Shown: positions 18,335-28,901, numbered from the stretch's first letter. The stretch: 64,000 bases of DNA from Shewanella phaeophyticola (GCF_025398315.1 NZ_JAODOQ010000001.1:1302001-1366000), one strand, 5' to 3'. Numbers and translations are program-made. Notes: generated from the letters alone by a model not told the origin.

Positions 18335-19741
18335 ATGTTTGTTGGATTTGATTATGGCAGTGCCAACTGTGCAATAGGGGTAATGATTGACGATGCGGTA
18401 ACCTTACTGCCTTTATCGACGCACTCGGATTTTATGCCTTCAACCTTATATGCCATGGATCGAGAGTTAATTGTTGAAGCGGTATACCAAGGATTACCTG
18501 AAAGCTTAAAAGCGGAATATTCTCATATTCGCAGTTCACAATTAATGCGCGCTAAGCAAATGCGCCATGAATTAGATTTATTACCCAATGAGCAAGCCGT
18601 ATTTGTCGGTCAAGCCGCCATTGATGCATACCTAGAAATGCCCGAAGAAGGGTTTTATGTTCGTTCGCCAAAATCATTTTTAGGCGCCAACGGCCTGCGT
18701 CCAGATCAGATAGGCTTGTTTGAAGACATCGTCACTTTAATGATGCAACACGTGAAAACGTTGGCGGATAAAGCACTTCAACAAAAATCATTGCCTGCAT
18801 CGACTCATGCTGTAATAGGCCGACCGGTTAACTTTCAAGGCATAGGCGGTGAAGACAGTAACCAACAAGCAGAAACCATCTTGCGCCTTGCCGCATCACG
18901 CGCAGGCTTTACTGAAGTGACATTCTTGTTTGAACCGCTTGCGGCAGGAATGGATTTTGAGTCAACCTTAGACAGCGATAATACCGTATTAGTTGTTGAT
19001 GTGGGCGGTGGTACAACGGATTGTTCTGTGGTGACCATGGGGCCTTCGCACAGTAACAATACCGATCGCACTCAAGATTGTTTAGGCCATTCTGGCCAAC
19101 GTATTGGCGGTAATGATTTAGATATCGCCTTGGCCATGACAGGCTTAATGCCGAGTTTTGGCGCAGATAGCTTAATGACTAACGGTAAACCTATGCCCAG
19201 AGCACCTTTTTGGAATGCCGTGTCGGTGAACGACATTAGTGCCCAGCGCGATTTTGTTAGTTTAGCATCGCGTAAATTGGTTGAGTCAATGATAAAAGAG
19301 GCGGAACAGCCACAACTACTCAAACGCTTACAAACGGTGCAAAAAAATCAAATGAGTTACCAAGTGGTACGCCAGGCTGAAACGGCTAAAATCAGTTTGT
19401 CTGACGTTGAGACCACTCAGTGCTTACTTGATTTTATTGAAAAAGACTTATTTGTCACTCTCACGGCCGCTCAGTTTGAACAAGCTATTAGTGATCCACT
19501 CGCCAAAGTTGAAGCGTTAATGAAACAAGCGATGAAAACGGCAATTACAATTGCTCAACAACAAGATTGCGCAATGCCAAGCAGCCCTGATATTGTTTAT
19601 GTTACGGGTGGTACAGCGCGTAGCCCAGCGATATATCAAAAAATTGCCAGTGTTTATCCTGCTGCAAAAGTGGTGGTTGGCGATCACTTTGGTTCGGTCA
19701 CGGCTGGGTTAACCCGTTGTGCCCAACATGCTTTTAACTAA
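18335..19741 (+). CDS. yegD: Hsp70-family chaperone-like protein YegD
   Basis: 468-residue actin-fold ATPase related to DnaK but lacking the canonical peptide-binding domain. It starts MFVGFDYGSANCAIGV, nearly the E. coli YegD opening. Phosphate loops VLVVDVGGGTTDCSVV and the adenosine motif VYVTGGTARSPAI are clear. It is preceded by a GAAGGTAAG ribosome binding region and followed 15 bases later by creA. The cellular client is unknown. Confidence 0.92.
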   Translation: MFVGFDYGSANCAIGVMIDDAVTLLPLSTHSDFMPSTLYAMDRELIVEAVYQGLPESLKAEYSHIRSSQLMRAKQMRHELDLLPNEQAVFVGQAAIDAYLEMPEEGFYVRSPKSFLGANGLRPDQIGLFEDIVTLMMQHVKTLADKALQQKSLPASTHAVIGRPVNFQGIGGEDSNQQAETILRLAASRAGFTEVTFLFEPLAAGMDFESTLDSDNTVLVVDVGGGTTDCSVVTMGPSHSNNTDRTQDCLGHSGQRIGGNDLDIALAMTGLMPSFGADSLMTNGKPMPRAPFWNAVSVNDISAQRDFVSLASRKLVESMIKEAEQPQLLKRLQTVQKNQMSYQVVRQAETAKISLSDVETTQCLLDFIEKDLFVTLTAAQFEQAISDPLAKVEALMKQAMKTAITIAQQQDCAMPSSPDIVYVTGGTARSPAIYQKIASVYPAAKVVVGDHFGSVTAGLTRCAQHAFN

Positions 19742-19756
19742 AAAAGAGTCAATACT

Positions 19757-20269
19757 ATGCTGAGTCAATTAAGCTTTAAGTTTGCAATGGATGCGTCTAA
19801 AACGGCATCACTGTTATTAGCCACATTGCTAGGCAGTGTAGTACTGAGCGGCTGTAGCGATGATGTGGGTAAAGTCAGCTTAGGGTTGTTTACCACTAAA
19901 GATGTCATTATTGATGCTAAACACGATCCTAAAATCCCCGGAGTGACTTGTCATATTAGCCGTATTGAGGCTAATTTGGACTTAGCCGACCCATCGGATA
20001 TGAGCATCAGTTGCCGTCAAACCGGCCCAATAAGCCATGCTGAATTAGCCGATATTGATAAGTCGAAAAATGGTGAAGTGGTGTTTAAAGAGTCTTTGAG
20101 TATTTTATTTAAAAGCTTAAAAGTGCGTCGTATTTTTGATGCTGAAAATCAAACCTTATTGTATTTATCGTATTCTACCAAAGAAACCAACGGCAGCCAT
20201 AAACATGCGTTATCAACGGTGCCTTTATACGGTACAGGTGCGTGGCAAAAGCCATTAACCACAAAATAA
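19757..20269 (+). CDS. creA: CreA family protein, predicted lipoprotein
   Basis: A 170-residue exported protein. The signal sequence ends LLGSVVLSGCSDD, a good lipobox. The mature part follows the CreA pattern: VTCHISRIEA, then SISCRQTGP, EVVFKESLSILFKSLKVRRIFD and YLSYSTK, with the two conserved Cys residues. CreA has no assigned biochemical role. It is likely co-transcribed with yegD and ends at a strong terminator. Confidence 0.88.
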   Translation: MLSQLSFKFAMDASKTASLLLATLLGSVVLSGCSDDVGKVSLGLFTTKDVIIDAKHDPKIPGVTCHISRIEANLDLADPSDMSISCRQTGPISHAELADIDKSKNGEVVFKESLSILFKSLKVRRIFDAENQTLLYLSYSTKETNGSHKHALSTVPLYGTGAWQKPLTTK

Positions 20270-20278
20270 ACGCATAAT

Positions 20279-20310
20279 AAAAAAGGCAATCAAAATAGAT
20301 TGCCTTTTTT
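20279..20310 (+). terminator. Terminator after creA
   Basis: Stem AAAAGGCAATC / GATTGCCTTTT with a six-base loop and a run of six T. Confidence 0.9.
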
Positions 20311-20327
20311 AATGATGAGCTAGCGAG

Positions 20328-20753
20328 TTATACCCGTGCCGCACGTTTTAATATCAATATCCACAATACGGGCAGTACGGTGATATAGAAAAACATCACA
20401 GTAGCGCCGATATCGCCCGACAACAAAGTGCTAAAAATAAACCTGACAATGCCCATCGGGTCCCACGGCATGTAATGCAGATTACCGTGTAATAACATGG
20501 TCGCTAAAATAACCACTGTTATTGCTAACCATTGTTTGCTTGGCTCATAGCTTTTAATCACAAATGCCGGAATAAACGTCACTAAACCTATCCCGACAAA
20601 GTGTTGAGCTAAATGGGTAATGGTAGGATAGCCACTTAAGTTAAACCACCAAAATACATTACCCGCAGCAGACTGTCCTATCGCTGCGATGCTTAACGCA
20701 AAATAAGTCACCCCAATACATAAGCTGAGTATGATTAATCTGATAAAGTTCAT
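20328..20753 (-). CDS. Conserved membrane protein of unknown function
   Basis: 141 residues with four predicted transmembrane helices: LIILSLCIGVTYFALSIAA, a second around IGLVTFIPAFVI, a third at LAITVVILATMLLH, and a last at MFFYITVLPVLWILIL. Loops hold GNLHYMPWDPMG, rich in His, Tyr and Trp. I do not recognise the family. It follows metC after 30 bases on the same strand and may be co-transcribed with it. Confidence 0.7.
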   Translation of the reverse strand: MNFIRLIILSLCIGVTYFALSIAAIGQSAAGNVFWWFNLSGYPTITHLAQHFVGIGLVTFIPAFVIKSYEPSKQWLAITVVILATMLLHGNLHYMPWDPMGIVRFIFSTLLSGDIGATVMFFYITVLPVLWILILKRAARV

Positions 20754-20783
20754 TTGTGTCCTTTTAAATGATTGTTAAAAAGC

Positions 20784-21974
20784 TTACTTGTTTAACACGG
20801 CATTGTAGCGTTCAAAAGCCGCGTCAAGATCGGCAATTAAATCATCGGTATCTTCTAAACCGATGTGCAATCTAATCAGTGGTTTACTGCTATCCCATTG
20901 GGTGGCAGTGCGAATATTATTAATACCAAATACGCCTAAGATCAAGCTTTCAAAGCCGCCCCATGAAAAACCCATTTTAAAGTGTGCCATGTTTTCAACA
21001 AATGCGGTAACAGATGCTAAGTCACCTTGCTTTAATACAAATGAAAACAGGCCGTTGCCACTGCTAAAGTCACGCTTAAAGTACTCATGGCCGGGGCAGG
21101 TTTCAAATGCAGGATGACGCACATGGTCGACTTCTGGGCGACTTGCTAACCAGTTAGCCACTTTGAGGGCATTTTTATTATGTTGCGCCATACGCACACC
21201 TAAAGTGCGTAAACCTCGGGCTGCAAGATAGACATCGTCTGGTGAGGTGGTTTGCCCCATTAAATAACTATTTTCGCGCAGTTGCTCCCAACATTTTTCA
21301 TTGGCGGTTGCTGTGCCCATCATCACATCAGAATGGCCGACAATGTACTTGGTCGCGGCTTGGATCGATATATCGACTCCCATATCAAATGGACGCGAGT
21401 TAATCGGTGATGCCCAGGTATTATCGAGCATGACAATCATGTCGTGCTCGTGTGCGATGCGGCTTAATGTCGGTACATCTTGCACTTCCATGGTGATGGA
21501 ACCAGGAGATTCTAAAAACAGCACCTTGGTATTGGGGCGAATAAGTTCTCGAATGCCTGCACCTATCATTGGATCATAATAGGTGGTTTCGATACCAAAT
21601 CCGGCGAGCATTTTATTGCATAAATCGCGTGTGGGTTCATAAGCCGTGTCGACCATGAGCAAATGATCGCCACTTTTTAAAAACGATAATAATGCACTGC
21701 TAATCGCACCTGCTCCTGATGGGTATAATGCTGTGCCCACGCCACCTTCCAATTCACTAATGGCTTGTTGAAATGAAAAGTGGGTTGGGGTGCCACGGCG
21801 GCCATAAAACATCTCACCATTGGTTTTGTTTTTAATCGCAAAACGCATCTCATCCATGGTGTCGAACACCACTGTTGAGGCTCTAAATACTGGCGGGTTA
21901 ATAATGCCTTTGGTGAACTTTTTCTCGCGGCCAACGCTGACGATTTGAGTCGCTAATTTGTCGTTTTTGCTCAT
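20784..21974 (-). CDS. metC: Cystathionine beta-lyase
   Basis: PLP enzyme that splits cystathionine to homocysteine, pyruvate and ammonia in methionine synthesis. At 396 residues it matches MetC length. The PLP lysine is in SIQAATKYIVGHSDVMMG, and the cofactor-binding YPSGAGAISSALL and LFLESPGSITMEV motifs are present. The C-terminal segment SWGGFESLIL is typical of MetC rather than MetB. A 21-base tandem duplication with palindromic cores lies upstream at 22012-22053. Confidence 0.93.
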   Translation of the reverse strand: MSKNDKLATQIVSVGREKKFTKGIINPPVFRASTVVFDTMDEMRFAIKNKTNGEMFYGRRGTPTHFSFQQAISELEGGVGTALYPSGAGAISSALLSFLKSGDHLLMVDTAYEPTRDLCNKMLAGFGIETTYYDPMIGAGIRELIRPNTKVLFLESPGSITMEVQDVPTLSRIAHEHDMIVMLDNTWASPINSRPFDMGVDISIQAATKYIVGHSDVMMGTATANEKCWEQLRENSYLMGQTTSPDDVYLAARGLRTLGVRMAQHNKNALKVANWLASRPEVDHVRHPAFETCPGHEYFKRDFSSGNGLFSFVLKQGDLASVTAFVENMAHFKMGFSWGGFESLILGVFGINNIRTATQWDSSKPLIRLHIGLEDTDDLIADLDAAFERYNAVLNK

Positions 21975-22011
21975 GTTAATTTTTCCAGTTAAGGGCAGTG
22001 TTCATACTATT

Positions 22012-22053
22012 AATATAAGCGCTTACTAACACAATATAAGCGCTTACTAACAC
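22012..22053. repeat. Two tandem 21-bp units, each with a 10-bp palindrome, upstream of metC
   Basis: Two identical 21-base units lie head to tail, each containing the perfect palindrome TAAGCGCTTA. They are 38 bases upstream of the metC start codon and could be paired operators or a recent duplication. They do not match the MetJ box (AGACGTCT). Confidence 0.6.
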
Positions 22054-22144
22054 TATGACGAAATGCGCTGCAATAAATGATGTAATTCTTGTGCCATCCT
22101 AGCACCAAGTGGTTTAAATAAAAGCGCCTAATTGACAAGCTTGA

Positions 22145-24317
22145 CTATTTTTCATCGATTAACGGTAGGCTCAAGCAGATCTCAACGCCGCTCATGTTGT
22201 TTTCGGTGATGTTACTGGCTTTAATGCTGCCGTGATGAAAGTCTGTGACTAATCGAGCAATGTATAACCCTAGGCCTAAATGGGGTTTGCCATTAACACC
22301 CTGTGGGCGAATAGATACCATTGACTCAAAAATTTGGCTGTTCATGTCTTTTGGCAATAATGGCTTCAATATTACTGACTTTAAGTATTGCTTGCTTGTT
22401 AAACTGTATCAGGCTGACGGTAACAGCTGTGCCTTTATCACTAAACTCGATAGCATTATTAATCAGCTTATCCATTAATTGGGCGATGTATTCCGGTACG
22501 CCTTGGCATTGCATGGCTTTGTCTTCTATATGCACATTAAAGGCCTGTTCGGGGAAGGTAATTTGATAACCTTGCATGCAGCCACTAATCACTTTTTTAA
22601 GCGAAAAACGACAACTTTCTGCTTGGGTTAAACTCGCTTCTAATCGTGTAGCTTCGCTTAAATTATTTAAGATTAAGTGCAGGCGATTCACCCCTTCTTG
22701 GGCGCGATTAACGTATTTTTGCGATGGCTCGTCAAGTTGTTGTAAACCTAAATGTTCAAGCGAGCTGCGTACCACTGCGACAGGCGTGCGTAACTCGTGC
22801 GACAAACGCGACGACATGTTTTCAAGGTAATGAGTGTATTGGCCTAAGCGACTGACAATATTTGAAAAACTACGTGATAAGTCACCAATCTCATCACGAT
22901 TTTTAGACGCCTCAATTTGTTGGCGCACACGCCCCTGGCTGTCGATGGCTAGCTCTGCTTGATCGCGTAAACGGCGTATACGGCTCGAGATGCTCGAGGC
23001 AAAGATAAACAGCGCCAGTGTGCCCATACTCATAATGGTTAAAATTACGTTGAACAGCTTTTCAAGCGCGCGGTTTCGTAAACTGCGAATACCATGAGTG
23101 GTTTCTTCGGCAATAACAACGCCCATGACTTTATCGTCAATCCAAATGGGGCTGGCTGCGGCTAATACTACTGCTTTATTGTCGGGGGTTAAGCGCCAAG
23201 TGGAACCTTGTTTGCCGCGTAAGGCTTTTTCAATGTGGCTACCGGTCAGCTCGGTTGAGTCTTGCAATGAATCGATAAAGTCTTGCGGTGGGCGGGTGAG
23301 TATTTTGTAGTACAAGGGCAATATGTAGTTTTGCTTAACGCCTTGCCAAAATGAACTTGGCTGACTTACGTCTAAATCATCTGCCCAGGTGTTGGATGAA
23401 GTACGAATATCGCCCGATTTTGCTAATACACGACCATGATTATCGACTACCCAAATACGTGAACTGTTGTGGCTCATGCCTTTAATAATGCTTTCTATTT
23501 CAGGCGAGGGCACTAATACCGTGCCTAAACTGGCAACGGAATCGGTGGCAGAAGTGCCTATCACGTTAACCAGTTGACGGTTATTGACATCATTGACGTT
23601 ATGAATGGCAAAGCCCAATTTACTGCCCACCATGGTCAGCGGCAGTCTAAATTCAATATTGTAACCCTGATCTGTTTTGAGCCATTGCCCCTGAATCCGC
23701 GATTCTGGCTCTACTGGCGTGGATTGCGTGGGATCGGTAGGCAGTTCAAATGCACTTAACCAACCACTTTTGGTATTGGCAATAATGTAACGCCTGAATT
23801 GACCATCAGGGGATTGAGTGGCCATCACCAAATGATCGTTTCTGTCTACGCGCAAACTTTTACGGCTACGAAACACCAATTGTGGGTCTTTAACCTTGAA
23901 ATAACCATACAAGTAACCGCCATACTTACCCACCATATGCGTAAAACTGATATTGATTGGGTCTGACTCATTACGTTGATAAATCAGATGGTTATCTGCA
24001 TAGCTTAACGTGCGATGTTGGTATAAATGCCAATCAGTTAACTTGCCGTCTAATTGAATAGAGCCTGCAATGGGATAGGCGTATAAGTCGCGGCCTTTTT
24101 CAACCTGCTTTAAAAAACTGGCCTGATTATCAAACAGTTTTGGCCGTTCGTGTAATGCGGTGGCTAATGCTTGGGTGGTGCCCTCAAGGGTTTTTTCTTG
24201 ACCATGACGCAGGTATTTTTCCATTTCCCACACGTATTCGTACCCAAGCCAAGGCAGGCAGAGTAAAAATAATGACAAGATAACGACTTTGGCTCGCAGC
24301 CCTAAAGGTAAATACAT
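22145..24317 (-). pseudogene. pdsS: Proteobacterial dedicated sortase system histidine kinase PdsS, one frameshift
   Basis: Membrane sensor kinase, about 725 residues. A first helix (VVILSLFLLCLPWLGYEYVW) is followed by a periplasmic domain of roughly 400 residues, a second helix, HAMP, and a His-box SSRLSHELRTPVAV near residue 515. The N- and G-box end (GLGLYIARLVTDFHHG) is in another frame. The break is at 22362-22367 (GAAGCC on the coding strand); with GGGCC the protein reads VSNIGPLLPKDMNSQIFESM. It lies three bases after pdsR and opposite pdsO, and matches the kinase family restricted to this sortase locus. Confidence 0.9.
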
Positions 24318-24320
24318 AAA

Positions 24321-25010
24321 TTAAATATTGTCCCAGCGATAACCCATGCCATAAACCGTGTCGATACAATCAAATTCATTATCGATGGCAATAAACTTTT
24401 TACGAATACGTTTTACGTGGGAGGTAATGGTACTGTCGTCGACGTAGATTTTGGCTTCTTGCATTAAATCTTGGCGGCTGCGCACATGTCCCGGGTGCTT
24501 GGCCATGGCATGGATCATCCAAAACTCGGTAACGGTGAGTTCAATCGGCTGGGTTTTCCAATACACCTGAATGCGGTTGCCATCGATGGTTAAATGGCCG
24601 CGTTCGAGTAGGTTGTCTTCAATGGGGCTTGAACCAATCAGCTCTGAACGACGAAACAATGCGGCAATCCGCGCAAGTAAATGCGGAAAACTCACATCTT
24701 TGGTTAAGTAATCATCGGCGCCTAAACGCAAGCCACACACAGTGTCGAAGTCACTGTCACGTGCGGTTAAAAAGATAATCGGTAAACTGCTCGACATGGC
24801 CCGAAGTGCTTGGCACAGGGTAAATCCACCATCAATTTCATGCTCTAAACCAATATCAATAATGGCTAAATCGGGCAGGCGTGCATTAAAGGCTAACATC
24901 GCAGCAGGGCGATTGGGATAAGCCTGGACACTGTAACCTTGTTGTTGCAATACATCTTTGTAGTTTTCGCGGATAGCCGCTTCGTCTTCAACAATGGCAA
25001 TTCGTTTCAT
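24321..25010 (-). CDS. pdsR: Proteobacterial dedicated sortase system response regulator PdsR
   Basis: OmpR-class response regulator, 229 residues. The receiver has acidic residues in AIVEDEAAIRENY, the phosphoacceptor Asp in LAIIDIGLEHEIDGG, and the conserved Lys in DYLTKDVSF. A winged-helix domain (TVTEFWMIHAMAKHPGHVRSR, ending YGMGYRWD) follows. It heads the pdsR-pdsS operon and diverges from pdsO across an interval with phased TTGCCA repeats. It presumably activates the sortase operon. Confidence 0.92.
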   Translation of the reverse strand: MKRIAIVEDEAAIRENYKDVLQQQGYSVQAYPNRPAAMLAFNARLPDLAIIDIGLEHEIDGGFTLCQALRAMSSSLPIIFLTARDSDFDTVCGLRLGADDYLTKDVSFPHLLARIAALFRRSELIGSSPIEDNLLERGHLTIDGNRIQVYWKTQPIELTVTEFWMIHAMAKHPGHVRSRQDLMQEAKIYVDDSTITSHVKRIRKKFIAIDNEFDCIDTVYGMGYRWDNI

Positions 25011-25095
25011 GGCGTGACTTCAATTAATAGGGATATAAATGGATACCATGCTGACTATACAGGATTTTATCCACCAAAAAAGCCGCCACCGCCAA

Positions 25096-25133
25096 TTGCC
25101 ATATTGTTGCCACATTTGATCGCAACATTGCCA
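25096..25133. promoter_or_regulatory. Candidate PdsR operator: TTGCCA direct repeats
   Basis: TTGCCA occurs at 25096, 25107 and 25128, spaced 11 and 21 bases, which is one and two helical turns. OmpR/PhoB-class regulators usually bind direct repeats about 11 bases apart. The block is in the divergent pdsR-pdsO interval. Binding is inferred. Confidence 0.5.
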
Positions 25134-25249
25134 TTTTTGCTCCCCAATAAAGCCATTTATATTTTGTTTAATAACGGCATAAAGTTATTTGGTTGCACGT
25201 TAACTCAATGACTTTCACTTCACACATTATTGTTAAAAAGGGACTCATT

Positions 25250-26011
25250 ATGAAAAAGCAACTTATCGCCGCCACTGTTATCAGCGCAATGTTATTACCA
25301 CACACTGCTTGGGCTAATGCCGTTGAGCCACAAAATGAACGTGAACATACTGAAGAATTAGTCGGTTTAAGTTCGGGCATTTTACTTGGTGCTGTTGTCG
25401 CTGGCTCGGTAGGCGCCATCATTGGAGCGTTCACTGGCACCATTATTGGTAAAACAGTGGCTGATGAAGCTGAAATTGCCGATAAAAACCAACAACTCGT
25501 AAAACAAGAACATGAATTGGTTGAAACGCAGCAGCAACTCATTGCAATGGATCTGCAACAACAAGAGTTAGTGCAGGTGTCTGAGAAGTATTATGAATTA
25601 CAAACTAACCTCGCAGAGTTACACGCTAACCAGCAGCAAACCCTCAATGAACTCACTATTGGTATGAACGTGCAATTTAAAACAGGCTCAAGCCAAATAG
25701 AGCCTTTATTTAAGCAGCAGTTAGACAATGTGGCGTACATGATGACCTTATCGCCAGAATTAACCATTGATTTAACGGGCTATGCTGACCGCCGTGGTGA
25801 TGACCAATATAACCAGGCGTTATCTGAGCAGCGATTGGCTGAGGTTAGCCAGTATTTAGTCAATCAGGGTATTGATAAACAACGCTTACATGGCCAAGCC
25901 TACGGTGCGACATTGCCATTACATACAGAGCAAAATCATGAAAATGACTTTTTCGACCGCCGTGTGACATTGACCTTAATGTCAGCAGATGCCGAACTCG
26001 CAGCAAACTAA
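25250..26011 (+). CDS. pdsO: Sortase-associated OmpA-like protein PdsO
   Basis: 254 residues from ATG 25250 (MKKQLIAATVISAMLLPHTAWA, a signal peptide), with an AAGGGAC site ahead. A glycine-zipper stretch (GAVVAGSVGAIIGAFTGTIIG) suggests membrane insertion. A Gln/Glu-rich coiled coil and a C-terminal OmpA peptidoglycan-binding domain (LTGYADRRGDDQYNQ, FDRRVTLTL) follow. This combination is specific to PdsO. It is the first gene of the pdsO-target-sortase operon and probably organises the sortase machinery at the envelope. Confidence 0.92.
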   Translation: MKKQLIAATVISAMLLPHTAWANAVEPQNEREHTEELVGLSSGILLGAVVAGSVGAIIGAFTGTIIGKTVADEAEIADKNQQLVKQEHELVETQQQLIAMDLQQQELVQVSEKYYELQTNLAELHANQQQTLNELTIGMNVQFKTGSSQIEPLFKQQLDNVAYMMTLSPELTIDLTGYADRRGDDQYNQALSEQRLAEVSQYLVNQGIDKQRLHGQAYGATLPLHTEQNHENDFFDRRVTLTLMSADAELAAN

Positions 26012-26097
26012 TTTCTCGTTACTTCTTTTATGATTTGTTAAACAGTTACCCTGTTACGCTAGATGGCAGCATCAACGTAACAGGGTAAGGAGCTGCT

Positions 26098-28262
26098 ATG
26101 TTTTGGTTATTTCGGTTTTCGTTTTTACCCGTACGTTTGAACCATCAAAATGGGGTTGTGGGTGTGTTGTTCTTGTTGATGCTGTCGGCTTCAGTGCAAG
26201 CGTCACCATCAACTATGACAAACGATGATATTACTCAAGGGACTTTGGTGTATTTTGCTAAAGACCAAGTGATACAAGCCTTTGCGATGGATACGAAAGT
26301 GAGTATGGATGTGTCAGGCTTACTTAACCGGGTCACCGTTAAGCAAGTGTTTATTAATGACTCAGACCAGTGGCTCAATGGTCGTTATGTGTTTCCGTTA
26401 CCTGAAAATGCTGCAGTGGATAGCATGCAACTGCGTATTGGAGACAAGATTATTGCAGGGCAAATTCAACCTAAAAAGCAAGCAATTAAAACCTTTGAAA
26501 CAGCCAAAAAGCAAGGTAAGCAAGCCAGCTTATTACAACAACAGCGCCGCAATATCTTTACCTCTGAAGTGGCCAACTTAGGCACACATGATCAGCTCGT
26601 GGTGGAGTTAAGTTACCAACAAACGGTTGAGTTTAATGATGGCCTGTTTAGTCTGCGCTTTCCCATGGCTATTACGCCGCGTTATCACCCTGAGCAAAGC
26701 AGCGACAAAGACAAGCAGGCTTTGGCGATTGCTTATATCGATCCAACGATTATTCCCAATCAACTGAGTGAAATCAGCAGTGCTCAGGGGATTAATGTCA
26801 GCATGAAAGTGAATATCGATGCGGGCTTTGCCCTTAATTCACTTGACAGTTTATACCACCCCATTAAGCAAAGTGTGAACGGCCAGCGCTACACAGTTAG
26901 CTTTAACGGTAAACAAATAGCCGACCGCGACTTTGTATTGCAATGGCAGGCAGATGTAGGCGCATTGCCGCAAGCGGCGACTTTTTATCAAACAGGTAAA
27001 ACCCATAGTGCTGCGGATAATTCAACTGACAATATAAATTCGCCAATGATTGATCAAAGTGTGTATTCATTGGTGATGTTAATGCCGCCCAGTGTTGAAG
27101 TGAGCGAGCAGCATTTAATTGGCCGTGAATTAATTCTAGTGATTGATACCTCAGGCTCTATGTCTGAGTACAATCGATTGTGCAAGCCAAGCAGGCATTA
27201 CAATTTGCCATTGCTGGGCTGCGTGATATCGATACCTTTAATATTATTGAGTTTAACCAACAAATAAGCATGTTATCGCCCGTGCCATTAACTGCCACTA
27301 GCCGTAATCTGGGCGTAGCGAACCGTTTTATAGCTTCACTTGAGGCGAATGGCGGCACTGAAATGGCGCCAGCGATTACCGCTGCATTGGTTGATACTCT
27401 TCAGGCCAATGCGGTTAATGTACGTGGTGAATCTATGTTACGCCAGGTGATTTTTATGACCGATGGCGCTGTAGGCAATGAGCAACAATTGTATCAGTTA
27501 ATTAGCGATCAGCTCGGTGATAGCCGTTTATTTACTGTTGGCATTGGTTCGGCGCCCAATTCAGACTTTATGCGCCGTGCAGCCACTATGGTACGTGGCA
27601 CTTTTACCAACATTGGCAAACAATCTGAGGTAAAAGATAAGGTTGAGCAACTGCTGACTAAAATAGAGCAACCGGTACTGACCAATATTGGCTTGTATTA
27701 TCTTGATGGCAGTGTGCCTGATTACTGGCCATCAACCATTAGCGATTTATATCAAAACGAGCCATTGTGGGTCAGTATTAAATCTCCAAGCCAGTTACTT
27801 CAGCCCATTATTGTATCTGGCAATATTAATGGCCAATACTGGCAGCAACAACTTGATTTTACCGATAACCAACCCGCTAGAGGCATTGATTTGTTGTGGG
27901 CGAATGCGCAAATTACTGCACTTGAATTATATAAAAATGCCGCCAGTGGTCCAAGAGTCAATAAGCAGGTTGAGGCCTTAGGCATGCAGTATCACCTGGT
28001 TACCAGCCAAACCAGTTTAGTGGCGGTCGATGTGACGCCCGTAAACCCAATGAGTGATAAAACCATTGATGCCAATGTGCAATCGCATTTACCTCATGGC
28101 TTGCAGGTGGGTAATCAGGCACAAATTTTACCACAAACAGCCACCTCAAGCCGCTTATGGTTATTGATTGGATTTAGCTTACTTGGCTTGGGCATTTTGC
28201 ACTATTTGTGGTTACGTCAACGTTTACCTGGGCAGGTATTGGTGCTTAAAGCCGATGCCTAA
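26098..28262 (+). pseudogene. Marine proteobacterial sortase target protein (VIT and VWA domains, LPQTA signal), one frameshift
   Basis: About 720 residues with a signal peptide (LFLLMLSASVQASPS). A VIT domain follows (FPLPENAAVDSMQLRIGD), then a von Willebrand A domain whose MIDAS is VIDTSGSMS. The C-terminus is a sorting signal: LPQTATSS, a hydrophobic helix (LWLLIGFSLLGLGILHYLWL) and basic RQR. The frame breaks just after the MIDAS at 27166-27173; restoring GGGCC gives SGSMSGPSIVQAKQAL. It is the dedicated, and here the only visible, substrate of the downstream sortase. Surface display or anchoring is inferred. Confidence 0.9.
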
Positions 28263-28273
28263 GGAGTTAAGAG

Positions 28274-28883
28274 ATGAAGCCATCTGTATATACCACAACC
28301 CATTTATGGATTATGGCGCTGATAATATTGTTGGTGCCTTGGGCTCATTGTTCAAGGAGGATATATGCAAGCTAAAGCCCATTTTGCCCAGTTTTTAATT
28401 GAGCGAGCGTTTGAACAAACGCTGGTGGACAATCAGCCTCATAAGCCTTGGTCATGGGCTGACACGCATCCGGTAGCCAAAATGCGTTTGCTGCAAACCC
28501 ATGCGCAAGGCACACAAGCATTAGGCTCAGATTTATATGTGCTGGCAGGGGCATCGGGTCGTAATCTTGCTTTTGGCTATAGTTTAATGCTCGGCGGCGC
28601 TGGCGTAGGTGAGCAGGGCAATACGATTATTGCTGGTCACCGCGACAGCCATTTTATGCGTTTACAGTATGTTAATGTCGGCGATATGATTGAGCTTTAC
28701 AGTGCCACGGGAAAGTTACAGGTATACCAAATTACCGCCACGCAAGTGGTACACGAAACCGCCACCGAGGTGCTTAATCAAACCGAAAACAGCCAACTAA
28801 CCTTAATTACCTGCTATCCATTTGATCAGCTTAGCGGTAATGCCGAATACCGCTATATTGTTGAGGCCAAACCTATGGTGTAG
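28274..28883 (+). pseudogene. Class GN sortase, frameshift in the N-terminal helix
   Basis: Transpeptidase that cleaves the LPxTA-type signal. The catalytic core is complete: His in IIAGHRDSHF, Cys in LTLITCYPF, and Arg in AEYRYIVEA. The N-terminal membrane anchor starts at ATG 28274 (MKPSVYTTTHLWIMALIILL) behind an AAGGAG site, and goes out of frame at 28341-28345 (TGGGCTC). A GGGCCC there would restore the frame to VQGGYMQAKAHFAQFL, the usual class GN start region. It is the last gene of the operon. If the break is real, translation could still begin at the internal ATG 28365 but would lack the anchor. Confidence 0.88.
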
Positions 28884-28901
28884 CCTTTGCTGCTAAAAGA
28901 A

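Noticed and set aside
22145..24317. Programmed ribosomal frameshifting as cause of the many split genes
   Set aside because: Breaks lack slippery heptamers, occur in +1, -1 and +2 senses, and hit unrelated housekeeping genes; the shared feature is GGGCC, not a slip site.
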